NCBI GenBank assembly: GCA_963853835.1
Contig: OY970832.1
Location: 3,988,001-4,052,000 of the forward strand
DNA length: 64,000 bases
Reading direction: 5' to 3'
Origin: Calendula officinalis
Lineage: Eukaryota > Streptophyta > Magnoliopsida > Asterales > Asteraceae
Part shown: piece by piece, positions 22,113-35,790 of the stretch
Layout of the letters: each line of letters starts with the position of its first letter
Position numbering within the stretch: the first letter of the stretch is position 1
Made by a program: the position numbers and the translations under genes
Notes under the pieces: generated by a model
The model's database searches: none
Seen by the model: the letters and a program-made list of their open reading frames with translations, nothing else
Told to the model about the DNA's origin: nothing

Positions 22113-25100
22113 ATGCAATCAACAATGGCCACAAGGTGCATTAGGGCTCGTAAACTCATTCTTCAAACCACAAGCAGCAACATGATGATGAATTCGAGCC
22201 ATATTTGCAGTAGTGGTATCGTTTCTCGTTCAGCTGTTCCACAAAGTTTCATCGGTGGTTCACAGAGTTTAAGCAGTCGAAGTTTGACCGGACAGTTTGC
22301 TGTCCGTCGGCGTAATTCATGGAGTGTTTCGAGGAATTCAACGCAGTTTTTTAGACATTTAAACGCGTTTGTCTCGGATTTCTCATCTAATCCTCAGCAA
22401 AAACCTGTAAGTTTGTGTGTTTAGTTAATTTTTAACGGTGTTTGTGTTCAGTTTTGATATTTCTTGGTTAATTATGGTTTTTGATGAAATTTGAATAGAA
22501 TAAGTATTTATTTATTTTATTAAGCTTCTAGTCTGTAAGGATATGAGGTTTATGCTATGATTTATGCACCATGGTTTGATTGAAATCACACTTATATAAA
22601 GCAGAATTTTTTAAGTAATTCAGTTTATAAATTTCATTGTTTCACTTGCATCACCCTGAAACCTGATACAACATCTTAACAATTCACTAAAACAGGAAAC
22701 CTATGATTATTATTTTGATGAATAGAGGCTTAAACATATGTTAACATCAGTATTTCTGATTAAGGTTTATATAATTGTAATTAGCAGGGCTCTGTACCGA
22801 ATGGGTTTGCATCATTGTCAACATCAAGTGGATCACAAGAAAAAAAGCATAATAAAGAAGATGAAAAGAATCTTGTTACAAAAGGGGAGGAAATTAGTAA
22901 CACAAAGATCCTTGGTACACTTGCAAAATACTTGTGGAATAAAGATAACATGGAGTTCAGATTACGTGTTCTAACTGCATTGGGTTTCTTGGTTGGAGCT
23001 AAGGTGTGTAAATTTATCCATTTGGGTGGTCATATTCTGTTAATAATTCACAATGGGTCAAACGGGTAAAATAAAAATATATTATTATTTTAAAAATATA
23101 GTTATTTAATCATACTTACTACATTGATGTCTTACATAATTAAAAAAAAGCTGGACAATATTTTCCACCAATACTATTAGCACAACATATCAGTATATCA
23201 CTCATAAAAGATTTTTCTTTTTTTTTCATCAGGTTTTAAATGTTCAAGTTCCATTTTTGTTCAAGCTGGCTATCGATTGGTTAACAACAGCATCAGGAAA
23301 CCCTAATTCAATTGCTGAATTTGCTGCCAATAATTCAACAGCTTTAGCAATTTTTGTCAGCCCTGCAGCTGTGTTAGTTGGTTATGGAATTGCCCGAACA
23401 GGGGTCTCTGCTTTCAACGGTACTTCATTATCATGTAATCGCTAATGCTTGTCTTTATATTTATATATTTAATAATTAAATATAATAAGAAATCATAATA
23501 TAACCTTATTTTTTCTCCTTATATTTGTGGGACAGTGTACCTTTATTGTTATTTTTTTGTATTTTTTTCCAGAGTTGAGAACTGCAGTATTTTCAAAGGT
23601 GGCATTGCGGACTATTAGATCAGTTTCTAAAAAGGTAAAAATTTGAAGTAATTGGTATGTTAAATATGTGATCAAAGTTATAATATATTAAACAATAATC
23701 TTTTTTTTCTTTTGCAAATAAGTTGTAATTATTTTATTAATTTTAATGTATTGAGTTTATAATTTACTTAATGTATTGTAGGTATTCACACATTTGCATG
23801 ACCTTGATCTACGATATCATCTAAGGTATGATTTGAAATATTCTGACCGAGACTATAATTTACTTAAATGGTTTAAACATGATTGTGAAAAATATAATAT
23901 TACAATAGCAATATAGTTCTTTTTAACAAATCGACTTAGTTATATGCATTAAAAAGACAATTTGGGCCACTTTCAGCCACTTTCGTCCCGTTTCCCTTTT
24001 GGTTATTTTTTAACCGACCCGTATGAGATAAAATATTCTGTTTGCAGTCGAGAAACAGGGGCTTTGAACCGAGTTATTGATCGTGGTAGCAGAGCTATTA
24101 ATTTCATCCTTTCATCTATGGTATTTAACGTTGTACCAACAATATTAGAGGTAATATTTTCTAATTATAATTTTTTTCTTTTTAAGCATCATTTTTCTAT
24201 TTAAATTCTTGCTTTTTTAAAATTAATTAATCACCTTTAAAATTGTTATTTTCAGATTTCAATGGTATCGGGAATTCTCGCATACAAATTTGGAGCATCA
24301 TTTGCATTAATCACTTCATTATCTGTTGCTGCATATGTTGCTTTCACATTAACTATAACCCAAGTAAGCCATCATTTATGACTTATAATATATTAAATAT
24401 CACTTCATTATCTGTTGCTGCATATTTGTACTTATAATATTGATTTTTAATTTTTATAGTGGAGAACTAAATTCAGGAAAATAATGAATAAAGCTGATAA
24501 TGATGCAAGCACAAGGGCAATTGATTCACTTATAAATTATGAGGTTAGGAATTCCTGATTAAAATGTTTTTTTTTCTTTTTTATGAAATTACAATATGTT
24601 AAATCGCACCGTTTGTTATCTTTTTTTGACTGAAATTATTAATTTATTATTTTATTTGTCAGACTGTCAAGTATTTTAACAATGAGCAGCATGAAGCTGA
24701 GGAGTATGATAAATATTTACAGAGTAAGTAGTTTGTCTCCTTAAACAAGTTCATATTATTGGTAACAGGTCAAATCTTAAAAAAGTCAGCTAATGATTAA
24801 ACTGGTAAAAATTAAGTGGATCAAAAGTCGTCCAACATGCACTCTAATGCTTATAACGTCCTAAATCATTTTATTTAAAGAAATTATATAATTACTTTAA
24901 TTAAATTTTTGTGATCATATCTAATTAATTAATTAAATACAATTTTAATTACATTTTACCTCAGGGTATGAAGATGCTGCATTGAAGACACAACGTAGTC
25001 TTGCTGTTTTAAATTTTGGTCAAACTTTAGTATTCAGTACTGCTCTTTCAGCAGCCATGATATTATCAGCAAATGGTGTAATGAATGGTCTTGCAACTGT

Positions 25101-27664
25101 TGGTGATCTGGTATATATATATATATATACTTTTCAAATATAAAATATGATTTATTAATTGCTATAAAATGTGTGCTTAATTAATCTGCACAGGTTATGG
25201 TAAACGGGCTTCTTTTCCAACTGTCTCTTCCTCTCAACTTTCTTGGCAGTGTTTATCGTGAAACCATACAGAGTCTTGTTGATATGAAATCCATGTTTCA
25301 ACTTCTTGAGGTATTTCTATTTATTTTTTTTTAATTTTATTTTTTTTATCCGTTTACTTATGAATGGCTCAATTTGGGCTATGTTTTGTTTCTAACGGGT
25401 CAAACAAGTAAAATGAATATATAAAGTCACCCAAAGAGTACTTCTAATGGATAAAACCTTATAAATTATTATATTAAAAGAATTACATTATCACTGAAAT
25501 AATAGTATAATTATGGATTAATTGCTATCTAGCCACTAGACTATCATTTTTTATTATTTTGGTACCTGAACTATTTATTTGTAAATATCTAAATAATATG
25601 GTTTTGTTTTCTTGTTTTTACAGGAAAGGGCAGAAGTCGGAAATGCAGATGATGCAAAGCCTCTAAAATTAGGTGGAGGCAGTATTGAATTCCAAGATGT
25701 TCATTTCAGGTAACATAACAATTACAAAAAACAAAAATAAATCTCTGTTTTACGAATTCTTTAATTTTTTTAATCCCACAAATTATTATTTTTTTTTGTA
25801 AATATTTTAGTTATGTACCGGAAAGAAAGATTCTTGATGGGATATCATTTGTGGTGCCATCTGGGAAAAGTGTGGCCATTGTTGGAACTAGTGGCAGTGG
25901 TAATATTTCTTTTCTTAATTAAAACATAAAATAAAATGAATATTTGCTTTTTAAAAATATTAATAAAATGGTTCATGTGCAGGTAAATCGACCATTCTTA
26001 GAATGATATTCAGGTTCTTTGATACTAATTCTGGCACGGTAACAGACTCTCCATTAGGGTTTTTTTGAATTTTTTATTTATTTTAATATTACTTGTTATA
26101 ACTATTAAATATATAAATCTTTTCAATAACCGTTTGACCTGCTTTATTTTTTAGCTTTTTTTAGTAATTTTACACTTTTGCCCCTCTATTTTTCCTCTAA
26201 CAATTGTAACATATTTATAAATGACAGGTGAAGGTAGATGGTCAAGATATACGAGAAGTAACAGTTGAAAGCCTTAGGAAATATATTGGTGTTGTCCCAC
26301 AAGATACAGTAAGTCAAAGAAAAAATATTACATTTTTTATTTTTAGATTATTTATGAAAATAATTTAACTTTTACAGGTATTATTCAACGATACTATATT
26401 TCACAACATTCATTATGGTCGTCTTTCATCTACACCCGAAGAGGTTAAATTTGCATTTTTTTTAATACTATGTTGTTAATTAATAGAATAAAAACAGCAG
26501 ATTTATTTTGAATTTTTGTAACTAATGTTGAATTCTCACAGGTGTACGAAGCTGCTCAGAAAGCAGCAATTCATGATACTATTATGAATTTCCCACAACA
26601 ATATTCTACTCTAGTAGGAGAACGCGGTCTTAAGGTAAAACAGGTTGATTTGGTTTATATTTTATTGATAACGGGTAAAAATTCATTCAAAAGTTTGCCT
26701 TAAAAAGAAACTGATTCAACGGTTTAAAAATCGGCTACAACCTTAAAAGTTTATTGATATTAGTTTTTTGTAATAAATATTCAATTACGTTCATTTTTTA
26801 TGAAATTAAAATAATAGACAAAAAAACATATTCATGGGTCAACCCACCCCGTCGTTTTCCAAACCTCTCGACCCACAGTTAAAATTAATTTGTTTATTTT
26901 TACAGCTTAGTGGTGGTGAGAAACAACGAGTTGCATTAGCTCGTGCATTCCTGAAAGCTCCTCCTATTTTGTAAGTTTTTTTTCATTCATTTTAACAAAA
27001 TAAATAAACCAATCATTAAATTTTTAAAATAAATTTATTTCACTTGATTATTGCTACTTCAAGTCACAATAATCACTTTAAACACACATCCAAACACCCA
27101 TAATTTTCTTTAACTTATGCAAGTGAAACGACGATCAACTTTTTATGGTAGTTTTTACTTTTACGGTTTACCACATCACTACAATTTTCATTTTTTTTTA
27201 TGTTTCAAAATTCTTGCATCAGTGATAAAACCTGATTTTGATACTCTCTTTTTTTCCCATTTATAAATAAAAATATGTAATTTTTTATTATTATTTTTTT
27301 GCAGATTGTGTGATGAAGCGACAAGTGCTCTGGATAGTACAACAGAAGCAGAAATTTTAACTGCATTGAGATCTCTTACTAATAACCGAACAGCTATTTT
27401 TGTTGCTCATAGACTTACAACTGCAATGCAGTGTGATGAGGTAAGCCTGTTCTCTCAAATTTGAATTATGTATATATATTTATGAATATTATAAATGATA
27501 ATTTTGTTTATATATTTTAGATTATTGTTTTGGAGAAAGGGAAAGTGGTTGAACAAGGTGCTCATGAAGTTTTGTTATCAAATGGTGGTAGATATGCACA
27601 ACTTTGGTCACAACAAAATAATACAGTTGATGATCTTGATGCAGCCGTCAAATTAGAGGCTTAA
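22113..27664 (+). CDS. ABCB25: ABC transporter of the mitochondrion, ATM/ABCB25 type (half transporter)
   Basis: Inner-membrane ABC exporter that supplies sulfur/glutathione species for cytosolic Fe-S cluster and Moco synthesis (known for plant ATM3). Twenty exons: 22113-22406, 22788-23003, 23233-23419, 23573-23634, 23782-23825, 24048-24150, 24256-24363, 24460-24543, 24663-24723, 24965-25110, 25194-25310, 25624-25709, 25811-25899, 25983-26038, 26228-26308, 26378-26443, 26542-26634, 26906-26970, 27305-27440, 27521-27664; 2238 nt, 745 residues, every junction in frame. Residues 1 to about 100 are a mitochondrial presequence. A six-helix membrane domain spans about 150-430 (SAFNELRTAVFSKV, SRETGALNRVIDRG). 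The nucleotide-binding domain has Walker A GTSGSGKST (528-536), Q-loop Q576, signature LSGGEKQR (from 632), Walker B ILLCDE and switch H688. Length is close to Arabidopsis ATM3. The paralogue number (ABCB23/24/25) is not settled by sequence reading. Confidence 0.95.
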
Positions 27665-30093
27665 AATAAGTTGTTATCACAAAACATAAAAACAAAATGT
27701 AGTTGACATCATTTTCAGTATTTTTTTTTTGGTATAGTTTCGATGTTTAATTCTGATTTTTTTTTGTGTGATATGGACTGTTATGTTACATTTTATGATT
27801 CAACTATAAACCTTGTTAGCATAATTTAAGAATTTGTCTTTGGTCAGCTCGATTTACCTCTCATGTAATGTGTATGGGGTCAAACCAGTTTTTTAAGAGC
27901 AAATTACAGAATTTCCAAATTCTTAAATTTCTTCCCTTGCAACTTTTTTCGGCAATTTACGTCCACGTGGTCTTCAATTTCTGCAATTACATCCACGGGG
28001 ACATAAATTGCAGAAAAAGGTTGGGAGGGACGAAACTTAAGAATGTGAAATACCATAATGACGATTTCTGTAATTTATTCTTTAAAAAAAAATCTAGAAC
28101 TAAGAACTGAGTTCAGAACAATGTTTGGTTATCCAAGTTCAGAGTTGTGGGGAGATAATCCAAATTTGTAAATTTGATCAGTCTAGTTCAGCACATGTGA
28201 GCATGTGACTGATATTTTATATTGAGTATCAAATTATTGGTGTTTTTATCCCAAGAAAATGACAATTCTTAACAAGTTTTTGACACATATTCAAATTAAA
28301 AAAAAAACCCTACGTAATCACAAAATACAGAATCTTGCAGTTTATTACTGTTAGAATTATGTTATACATCTAAAACTCAAACATAGTTGCTTTAACATGA
28401 AACATGTCAAATGTGTCTTAATGCGTTAAATTAGTATTTTTAATGCATAAGACTTCTTAAATCATATTATTCAAAAAAAAATTATTAAATTATTTAAAGT
28501 TTTTGAAAAATAAATTGTGTTGGGTTAACCCTATTCGATGCATACCAATAATTTACCTATTTTGACATGTTATCCAACTTGACCATTTTACCTTCTTTTA
28601 CAAATATGATTATGAAAAAGATAATTATAAAAAAAAAAAAAAAAAGAATTGTTTCCAACTTGTGCAGTAAATTTGGGAGGTGAGGTGGAGGTTGACTAGT
28701 GATAGTGGTGGTGACTTTATATTTTCCAGTACTGTCAGACTTGGTTTTATTCAAGCACATGTAGTGGACCTTTGTTCCTCATTCAATATTTCTTTTATTT
28801 TCACTTTTTTTTTTAGAATTGTAACCTATTTTATAAAAATAAAAGAACAGAAAATATGAGTTAAAATAACAGTCAGAAAAATATAATTTAAATGAGCAAA
28901 AAGGTTTTATTAATAAGTCATCTTTAGTTATTAATGCCCGAGTATAGTGAATAAAGTTACCATTTTGGCTAAAAAAAAAAAAACAAATTAAAGCACTTTT
29001 AAGTTGATTTAATAATATTATGTACTTCTTTAAACCGGTATTCATAGATTTGGCATGTCACAAATGAGTTTTGGTATTCTTTTCATACACTGCTTCATAT
29101 ACCAGCAGTTTTGGATCTACCTTCATATGCCTTATTGCCTTGTAGTTGTTCGCACTTCTAACTCTTTTTATAAACATATTTATTATTTGTACTATAGTGA
29201 CATCATTACAAAAGCTAAAAGAAGCAATATATTAATAAAAAGACAAACATGCTCCTTACTTTATATCATGCCCACATTTAAAAGCTGCATGATTTGTTTC
29301 CCAAAACAACAATTTTAACTCGCATTTTATCATATTTCTGTCTGGCCATATTTATATTCGTTTAAGCACATAAATCACTAAATAAAGTAATTTTATCAAA
29401 GGGATTTTGGGTTAACTTTACGCAATGACTATGTACTTTATATTTTTATAATATTGTTATTTTTGATAGCATACTTTTGCTTAAAATAATAATATACTTT
29501 TAATTATTTTTAGTCGTCAATTTTACATATATAACAATAATATAATATACTTAATTCCCATTACTCATCGATTATTTATTTAAATTATAATATCGAACCC
29601 CATGTCTTAACCTATAAATTTCTTTAGATTACAGTGGTTTTTACTATAACAAATTTATACTAATACTCCATTATAATATATTTGAAAATTTCTCTAGATA
29701 AAAAGTCTTTAAAACTATACAACATACGGAAAACAAATATAAAAAAATATGCGCTTACAATTTAAATTATCATTTTTTATATAATTATTATTAAAAAAGT
29801 ATGTGTCTAGACAACATTTAATCATTGGAAAATATAGTTACATATCGATAAAGTAATCCAAAATCTAAAATACATGCACATTTATAAAACGTATTTTGTG
29901 TTATTTAAATCTCATTAATTCTCTTGTTCTTATTAGACACTTTTTTTAATAATAAAAATATTATTTCACACTTATTTCAAGAACGAACTTACTGTTATGC
30001 ACTCTCAGTCTCTCACTATCATAATACCCATTCTCTTTACTCAAGATACTTGATGCTTGAAACCCAAAAAAGAACTCATTTTGACTGAAACCC
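27665..30093. other. spacer, no gene seen
   Basis: 3' UTR of the transporter, then AT-rich DNA with long A/T runs (28628-28645, 28970-28982). Short ORFs here lack coding character. The last 100 bp (tctcagtctctcac...) look like the leader of the DUF1191 gene. Confidence 0.45.
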
Positions 30094-31053
30094 ATGATTT
30101 CTTTTGCTTCTTTTTTTGTAATTTGTACAATTTTATTCACAAAAATCCCAACTTTAAAATCTCAATCATTATCACCCACCCAAGAAATCTCATTTTCATC
30201 AAGATTTCTTGATTCCATTCTTCAAGACTATGCTTTCCGAGCATTTTTCAGGCACCGGCAGAAGACCGGAGTCATCTACGACGGCAATGTGCCGTCCAAT
30301 TTGACCGGAAGTACCGTTTCTGCCCTCCGGTTGAGAAGTGGTAGCTTGAGAAAAAGAGGGTTTCATAAGTACAAAGAGTTTGGTATCCCCAGTGCCATTT
30401 TGGTAAATCCGTATGTTGAGAGGGTTATTTTGGTCTATCATAATTTGGGCAATTGGTCATCTGTTTACTATCCTTTGCCCGGGTTTTTGTATTTGTCGCC
30501 GGTGGTGGGTTTATTGGCTTATAATGCAGTTAATTTGACAGCTAAAGGGTTGCCGGAGCTGGATATCCGGTCATCGGAAAACCCAATTTTGATAAAGTTT
30601 GAAGCTTTGGGTGTTTTGCCCGATGGAGTTTCGCCAAAATGTGTGTTCTTTGATTTATTTGGTGGAATTGCTTTTGATCGTGTGCTAAATGGGAGTGTTT
30701 GTTCGAGTGTAACACAAGGACATTTCGGGATTGTTGTTGAGGAGAGGACGCCGGTGCCGGACCATGTGCCGGAGTATCCTATTGCCGGTGCCAGAGGCGG
30801 TGGCGACGGCGGATGGAGGAATAAAGGGTGGTGGATTGGTGGGTCGGTGACCGGAGGGGTTTTATTGGCGGCAATGTTGGTGGTGGTGGTGGTGTGGGCG
30901 CGGCGGTTTATGGGTAGGAAGAGGATCGAAAAAATGAAAGATGCGGCGGAGGGCGGTGTTCCGTTGACGGTCACCGCCATTGGGAGGGCTAAGGTCCCGG
31001 TGGCGATGGGGACTCGAACGAAACCAATTTTGGAAAGTGAGTATGTAAGCTAG
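30094..31053 (+). CDS. DUF1191 family type I membrane protein
   Basis: Intronless, 319 residues. Residues 1-24 are a signal peptide (SFASFFVICTILF). The lumenal/extracellular domain carries the family blocks LDSILQDYAFRAF, KTGVIYDGNVPSNLTG and ALRLRSGSLRKRG, several N-glycosylation sequons (NLT, NWS, NGS) and paired cysteines (C183, C203). A Gly-rich linker (ARGGGDGGW) leads to one transmembrane helix at about 246-269 (GGSVTGGVLLAAMLVVVVVW), then a basic stop-transfer (RRFMGRKR) and a 45-residue tail ending ESEYVS. The function of the family is unknown. The single-exon structure and length are usual for it. Confidence 0.9.
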   Translation: MISFASFFVICTILFTKIPTLKSQSLSPTQEISFSSRFLDSILQDYAFRAFFRHRQKTGVIYDGNVPSNLTGSTVSALRLRSGSLRKRGFHKYKEFGIPSAILVNPYVERVILVYHNLGNWSSVYYPLPGFLYLSPVVGLLAYNAVNLTAKGLPELDIRSSENPILIKFEALGVLPDGVSPKCVFFDLFGGIAFDRVLNGSVCSSVTQGHFGIVVEERTPVPDHVPEYPIAGARGGGDGGWRNKGWWIGGSVTGGVLLAAMLVVVVVWARRFMGRKRIEKMKDAAEGGVPLTVTAIGRAKVPVAMGTRTKPILESEYVS

Positions 31054-34000
31054 GTATTTAATGTTTATTTTATTTTTTAATTTAATTGTTTTGATTATAA
31101 AGAAACACATTTAATTCGATGATTATTTTAGAAATTTATGTCTAAAATGCATGAGTATATTACCATTTAAATATTACCTAATTTCATGTAATAGAATGAT
31201 AATAATTCCATTATTAAAAGTATTATGAAATCTCATTTATTCTAATCATGAGAGTGTTTATGAAATCTTATTGATTTATTGGTTTTTATAGAGAATGGTT
31301 TTTATAGAGAAAGAGAATAAGTAAGTCTTTATTGACTCCTCCTTCTCCAAAAGTTAATAAGAAGATTTCATAAACACTCCCAAACATGACCTAATATAAT
31401 AGTGTTTGTAAGGTGTATATTTGACCCTTTTTAAAGGTTAAAAGAAGAGGTTAAGGTGTTGATGTGAGTTGTGTAAGATGTTGCTTCATATAGATCATGG
31501 CTCCAAGTGCCGTTATTAACGAATTAAAGTAGATTAGGTGTCGTTTAAAAAAAAAAACACAATTGTAAGAATACTATAGACGAAATAATCATCTAAATTT
31601 AATGGCTAGTAATGAGGTGTTTAGTATTGCCATTTAGAGTAAATTATCTGCTTATTACGTTTTGAAAACACAATAATTTAAAATGAGTATTTGTAAAGAA
31701 GTTTGAAAAAACAGTTATATGCGTTTTTGGATCTAAAGGTGTTTATTACGTTTTGAAAATTAATTATTTGTATTTTCACCTATTAGCTAAACAATTAATC
31801 AGATTTACCAATAACTAAAAAAAAAATTATGACTCTTGCGATTTCAAACATTATAATCAAATCTAAGCATTATTTTTTAAAAACACATTTTGTAAATATT
31901 AATTATTTAATTATACATTTTCAAACCAAATAAACTATTTTGAATAATAATATCAAACACACAGAAGAATAGAGCGAATTATCCAAAACATGATACTACT
32001 ATAATAAGTAGAAGGTTGGAACCCGGTGGACCTAGAGTGGGTTTTCTTTTCTAAAGGCATCAAATATACATAAACAATTAATGAATTACCAACAACTATA
32101 AAATCCGTTGGTAATTTTATAATATTATTTTATCAAACAAATTTAGTAATTTACTAGCCCAAAATAAAGGTGCAAAAAGTTGAAAAGAGTAGATCCAAAT
32201 TCATGCGAGGATTTGTAATTCCCTTCGAACTCCATCTACAATTCGGGTTATATTTTAATGCAGGTTTTTAACTAATATTGTTTTATTCACTTGACGTAAT
32301 TTGTTGTGGATTTCGGGGTTAATATTAAAAAAGGAGTATATGATTATATTTGTTGGCTTTTCTAGCAATTATAACATAAATATAATAGCGGGGCAAATAA
32401 TGAACTAGGGGGCGGCTAGTTTAGGGGTTTCTTTATTGTGATTAGCCTTTAACTCTTACCCCTAAGCCTGCTTATATAGGGCACTAATACTATTAGAGTT
32501 AGACTCTAATTGGTCAAGCCCACCGCTATATGTGAATCCATGTTTCAAACATGTTCCCCACGGATACTCAAACAGATCCCATATTCAGATCCAAACCGAT
32601 TTAATAGGATTCAATCCAGTTTCGAACTGATTTTCAACAGGTTATATCCAGTTTCGAACTGATTTTCAACAGGTTATATCCCGTCTTGAATTTTGACTCG
32701 ACTCGTCTAAATTGCTATAACTTATTATTCATGCTATTGTAGGAGAGTTAAATCTTTTAATTAAAAGTCCAATCTGTAAAGCTAGCCCAGTAGTTTTACC
32801 ATTTAGCCCAGTTTGCAGTCGTCCACTACAATTGTAAAATATAAGCCTAGCAAGTATAGTAGGCCCAAATTGAGGTTAAACATAAGATTTTTCGTAGTGT
32901 AACCGAGTTTATCCAAATTGCTCTTTATTTTTTAGTTCCAATTTGATGTTTAAAAATCATCTAACGGTGTCAATCTGCAGACAAATGACAGGTTCACCCT
33001 TTTTTGTCGTCTAATTTAGTTACATAATGTTGACTAAAGACTAGGATGATTAAAATTGGGTATCTAGATTTTAGATAGAGGATTTTTACGAGCCAAATTT
33101 GATATCCGAAATTCGAATATTCAAAATTCAGATATCTTGTATCCGAAAAACAAATTATTCATATGTTTTCGGATATAACTCCGTTGGAGGTTACTCCCTA
33201 GATGTCTCTCAACCATTCCATATCCTTTCCACTCTAATTACGATTTATATTTTTTTAGTTATATGGTGAAACTAACTGGAGATGTTCAAATTTCGATAAA
33301 TAAAAACTATGATGTAAAATGGCTAAAAAATGGTTGGCATTTCAAAAAAAATACAAGTGGAATAAGTCATAATATTTTAAGTTACATTTTTTTCAAAGAA
33401 TATCAAGGTACTATAAATTATTTGTTTCTTTGTACCCCCTTGTATGACAATCCAATTTGAGTCACCTTTGTTTATTATGTATAAGATCAAATTGTTATGG
33501 TGATTATTTCTGAATTTTTTTCTTACCATTTGATAAATATAAATGTGCATTATATAAATTCCCACAATAAAGAATCTATATATGCATCATAAAGCATATA
33601 CTATTTTAGTCCAAATTATATTATACAGTAATATTTTATAAAACTAATATTTAATCTACATAAAATGCATATGAATTCTAAACATCAACTGATTCGATGT
33701 ATCGAAGTTAAATATCATATTTTTCAATTAAGTAATTGTGAAAAAAATAATATATATTTATATACATTTTAATATTGTGGACAAATGTTGAAAAATGTAT
33801 ACGATTATTATTTCATTTTTATATATATAAAAAGGAATAAAAATAATATACATATGCATATTTTCCAGCAAATGTCCGTAAGATTCTGTTATATATTTCG
33901 AGCAGCTTTTACCCATTAGTTTTTTGTTGTGATTCACAAACTGTTTTGTCACTGGCCCAACGTGCACTGCCACAAACAAACTACTTCCAGCTTCCAACTC

Positions 34001-34102
34001 TCAAGAATCCAATGTTATAATTAAAGCGAGAAAAAAACATTGCTAAACTATGGCATATAATTTATGTGGTATGAATAATTATATACTCCGTAATATATAG
34101 GT
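31054..34102. other. AT-rich spacer with small repeats, no gene
   Basis: No coding region was supported. It contains a short inverted repeat near 31249-31382 (atgagagtgtttatgaaatc against gatttcataaacactcccaa), a 32-bp tandem duplication at 32614 and, near 33090-33180, ttcgaatatt/atatccga words like those of the element at 36454, probably a degraded relative. Confidence 0.45.
32614..32677. repeat. tandem duplication, 32-bp unit x2
   Basis: The unit atccagtttcgaactgattt... ending aggttat is present twice without change (32614-32645, 32646-32677), a recent local duplication. Confidence 0.85.
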
Positions 34103-34352
34103 GAGTAAATTGCAAAAATCGTTCAACGAGTTTTGGTCAAATTGAATGTTTAGTACCAGTGGTATCGAAAAAGGAAGTACAATACCTATTTAAAACATTT
34201 GATCCGTTTTAGTTTCTCCTTATTAATACCGTCAGATTGGAGGGACTAAAACGAATCAAAGGTTTCAAAATAAGTAATCTGTATTTTCAATATCACTAGT
34301 ACCAAACGTGCCGTTTAGCCAAACCATAATAACTATTTTTTGCTATTTACTC
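34103..34352. mobile_element. foldback MITE-like element
   Basis: The ends gagtaaattgcaaaaatcg and its complement (ttttttgctatttactc) border 250 bp. The arms also pair internally (ttagtaccagtggtatcga against tcaatatcactagtaccaaa). The flanks are tatata-rich, so the target duplication is ambiguous; possibly Mutator-type. Confidence 0.6.
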
Positions 34353-34945
34353 TATATATATATTTCAATATAAGTATCATTTTAACAAATAGCAAACTGT
34401 GGTTGCTAATTGTTTTAATCCTATGAGTCTATGACTATGAAATATTTTACAGTTAATATTGTTACTAGGTAGTAGGTACCCACAAAAAATGTATGTAACA
34501 AAAGTAAAAAAAGTAGCACTAAAACAAATATTCACAGAAGCGCCCAAATATAGCAACACAAAAATAATGTAAGAATGTATATTTATCTTTAATGTGACAT
34601 AAATTTTCATAAAAAGTGTCGGTAGAACCCATACTTTAACATTTTCACACTCATTTCGAAGATGTCTCTAAGACAAAAATCTGACCTAATATTAATCTCG
34701 CCCAAACACATCATAGCTAGTGATGCAATGTACTCTTTGTTAACTCTCACTAATAGAATACACCATCATAACATCAAAATCGTAATAAATAAATTCAATA
34801 AATCGTATGATGATTATGCTTGTATGCATTTTGACTCACACATAAAAACCATTACATATATAAAGAAGCACATACCTACCCGAACATAAAGACCTTCCAC
34901 ATTCAAAGAACAAAATGTATACCTACCCTCACCAGTCACCCCTAT
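34353..34945. other. spacer, nothing recognised
   Basis: AT-rich, with no supported coding region or bounded repeat. Confidence 0.4.
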
Positions 34946-35385
34946 CCTACCCTATATATGAGGCTTAAATTTGAAGAGGGTTTGACACCATGACAATTCC
35001 AAGCATTCCTATTCGTCCATAATGCCACTTGGAATTCCCTGATTGGTCCACGTCATTTGCACTAATACAAACGAATCTGGTACAGCTTACGGTCTACATT
35101 CATACGCTCCATATACGGCAAACGAATCTGGTACGGCTTACGGTCTACATTCATATGCTTCCTACCCTATATATGAGGCTTAAATTTGAAGAGGGTTTGA
35201 CACCATGACAATTCCAAGCATTCCTATTCGTCCATAATGCCACTTGGAATTCCCTGATTGGTCCACGTCATTTGCACTAATACAAACGAATCTGGTACAG
35301 CTTACGGTCTACATTCATACGCTCCATATACGGCAAACGAATCTGGTACGGCTTACGGTCTACATTCATATGCTCCATATACGGC
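34946..35385. repeat. tandem duplication, 215-bp unit x2 with inner repeats
   Basis: The block starting cctaccctatatatgaggct at 34946 recurs at 35161. Inside each copy the 50-odd-bp unit with acgaatctggtac, gcttacggtctacattcata and gctccatatacggc is itself repeated. Smaller duplications follow (ctacatacaaggaaacaaat at 35389 and 35428; attacggcataaaaagctgg at about 35540 and 35593). Confidence 0.85.
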
Positions 35386-35607
35386 TTCCTACATACAAGG
35401 AAACAAATAAATAACTATTTAAAAGATCCTACATACAAGGAAACAAATAAATATTTAAAAGATCAATCAGCGACTCAATCGTATTTTATTCAGAAGTGAT
35501 ACACAACTCAATATAATTTCCATAAAACCGGCATTCTATGATTACGGCATAAAAAGCTGGATTGTGCAACGGAACCAGACTTCAGATATTACGGATTACG
35601 GCATAAA

Positions 35608-35790
35608 AAGCTGGATTCTTCATTTAATAAAATGCCCGTGTAACATTTCTTCATTTACCGTTTTTTTGTACAAAATCATCATCACATCTATCGATTATTA
35701 TGTCATTTAAAAATATATAAAGTTTTTGGACATTTTTCTACATACTAAAATTTACAGCATACCCGCCCATCGGGCGGGTTTTGTAGCTAG
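35608..35790 (+). mobile_element. Helitron-like 3' terminus (possibly a very short element)
   Basis: A perfect 8-bp stem (acccgccc / gggcgggt, 35761-35768 and 35772-35779) stands 7 nt before CTAG (35787-35790), which is followed by T. A GC-rich hairpin just upstream of CTRR with insertion before T is the Helitron 3' hallmark. The 5' end is uncertain: ttaataaaatgcccgtg near 35618 resembles Helitron 5' regions, which would make the element under 200 bp. No Rep/helicase. Confidence 0.5.

Noticed and set aside
30519..30980. 153-codon minus-strand ORF
   Set aside because: Antisense to the DUF1191 gene; Pro/Thr-rich from the Gly/Val-rich sense strand.
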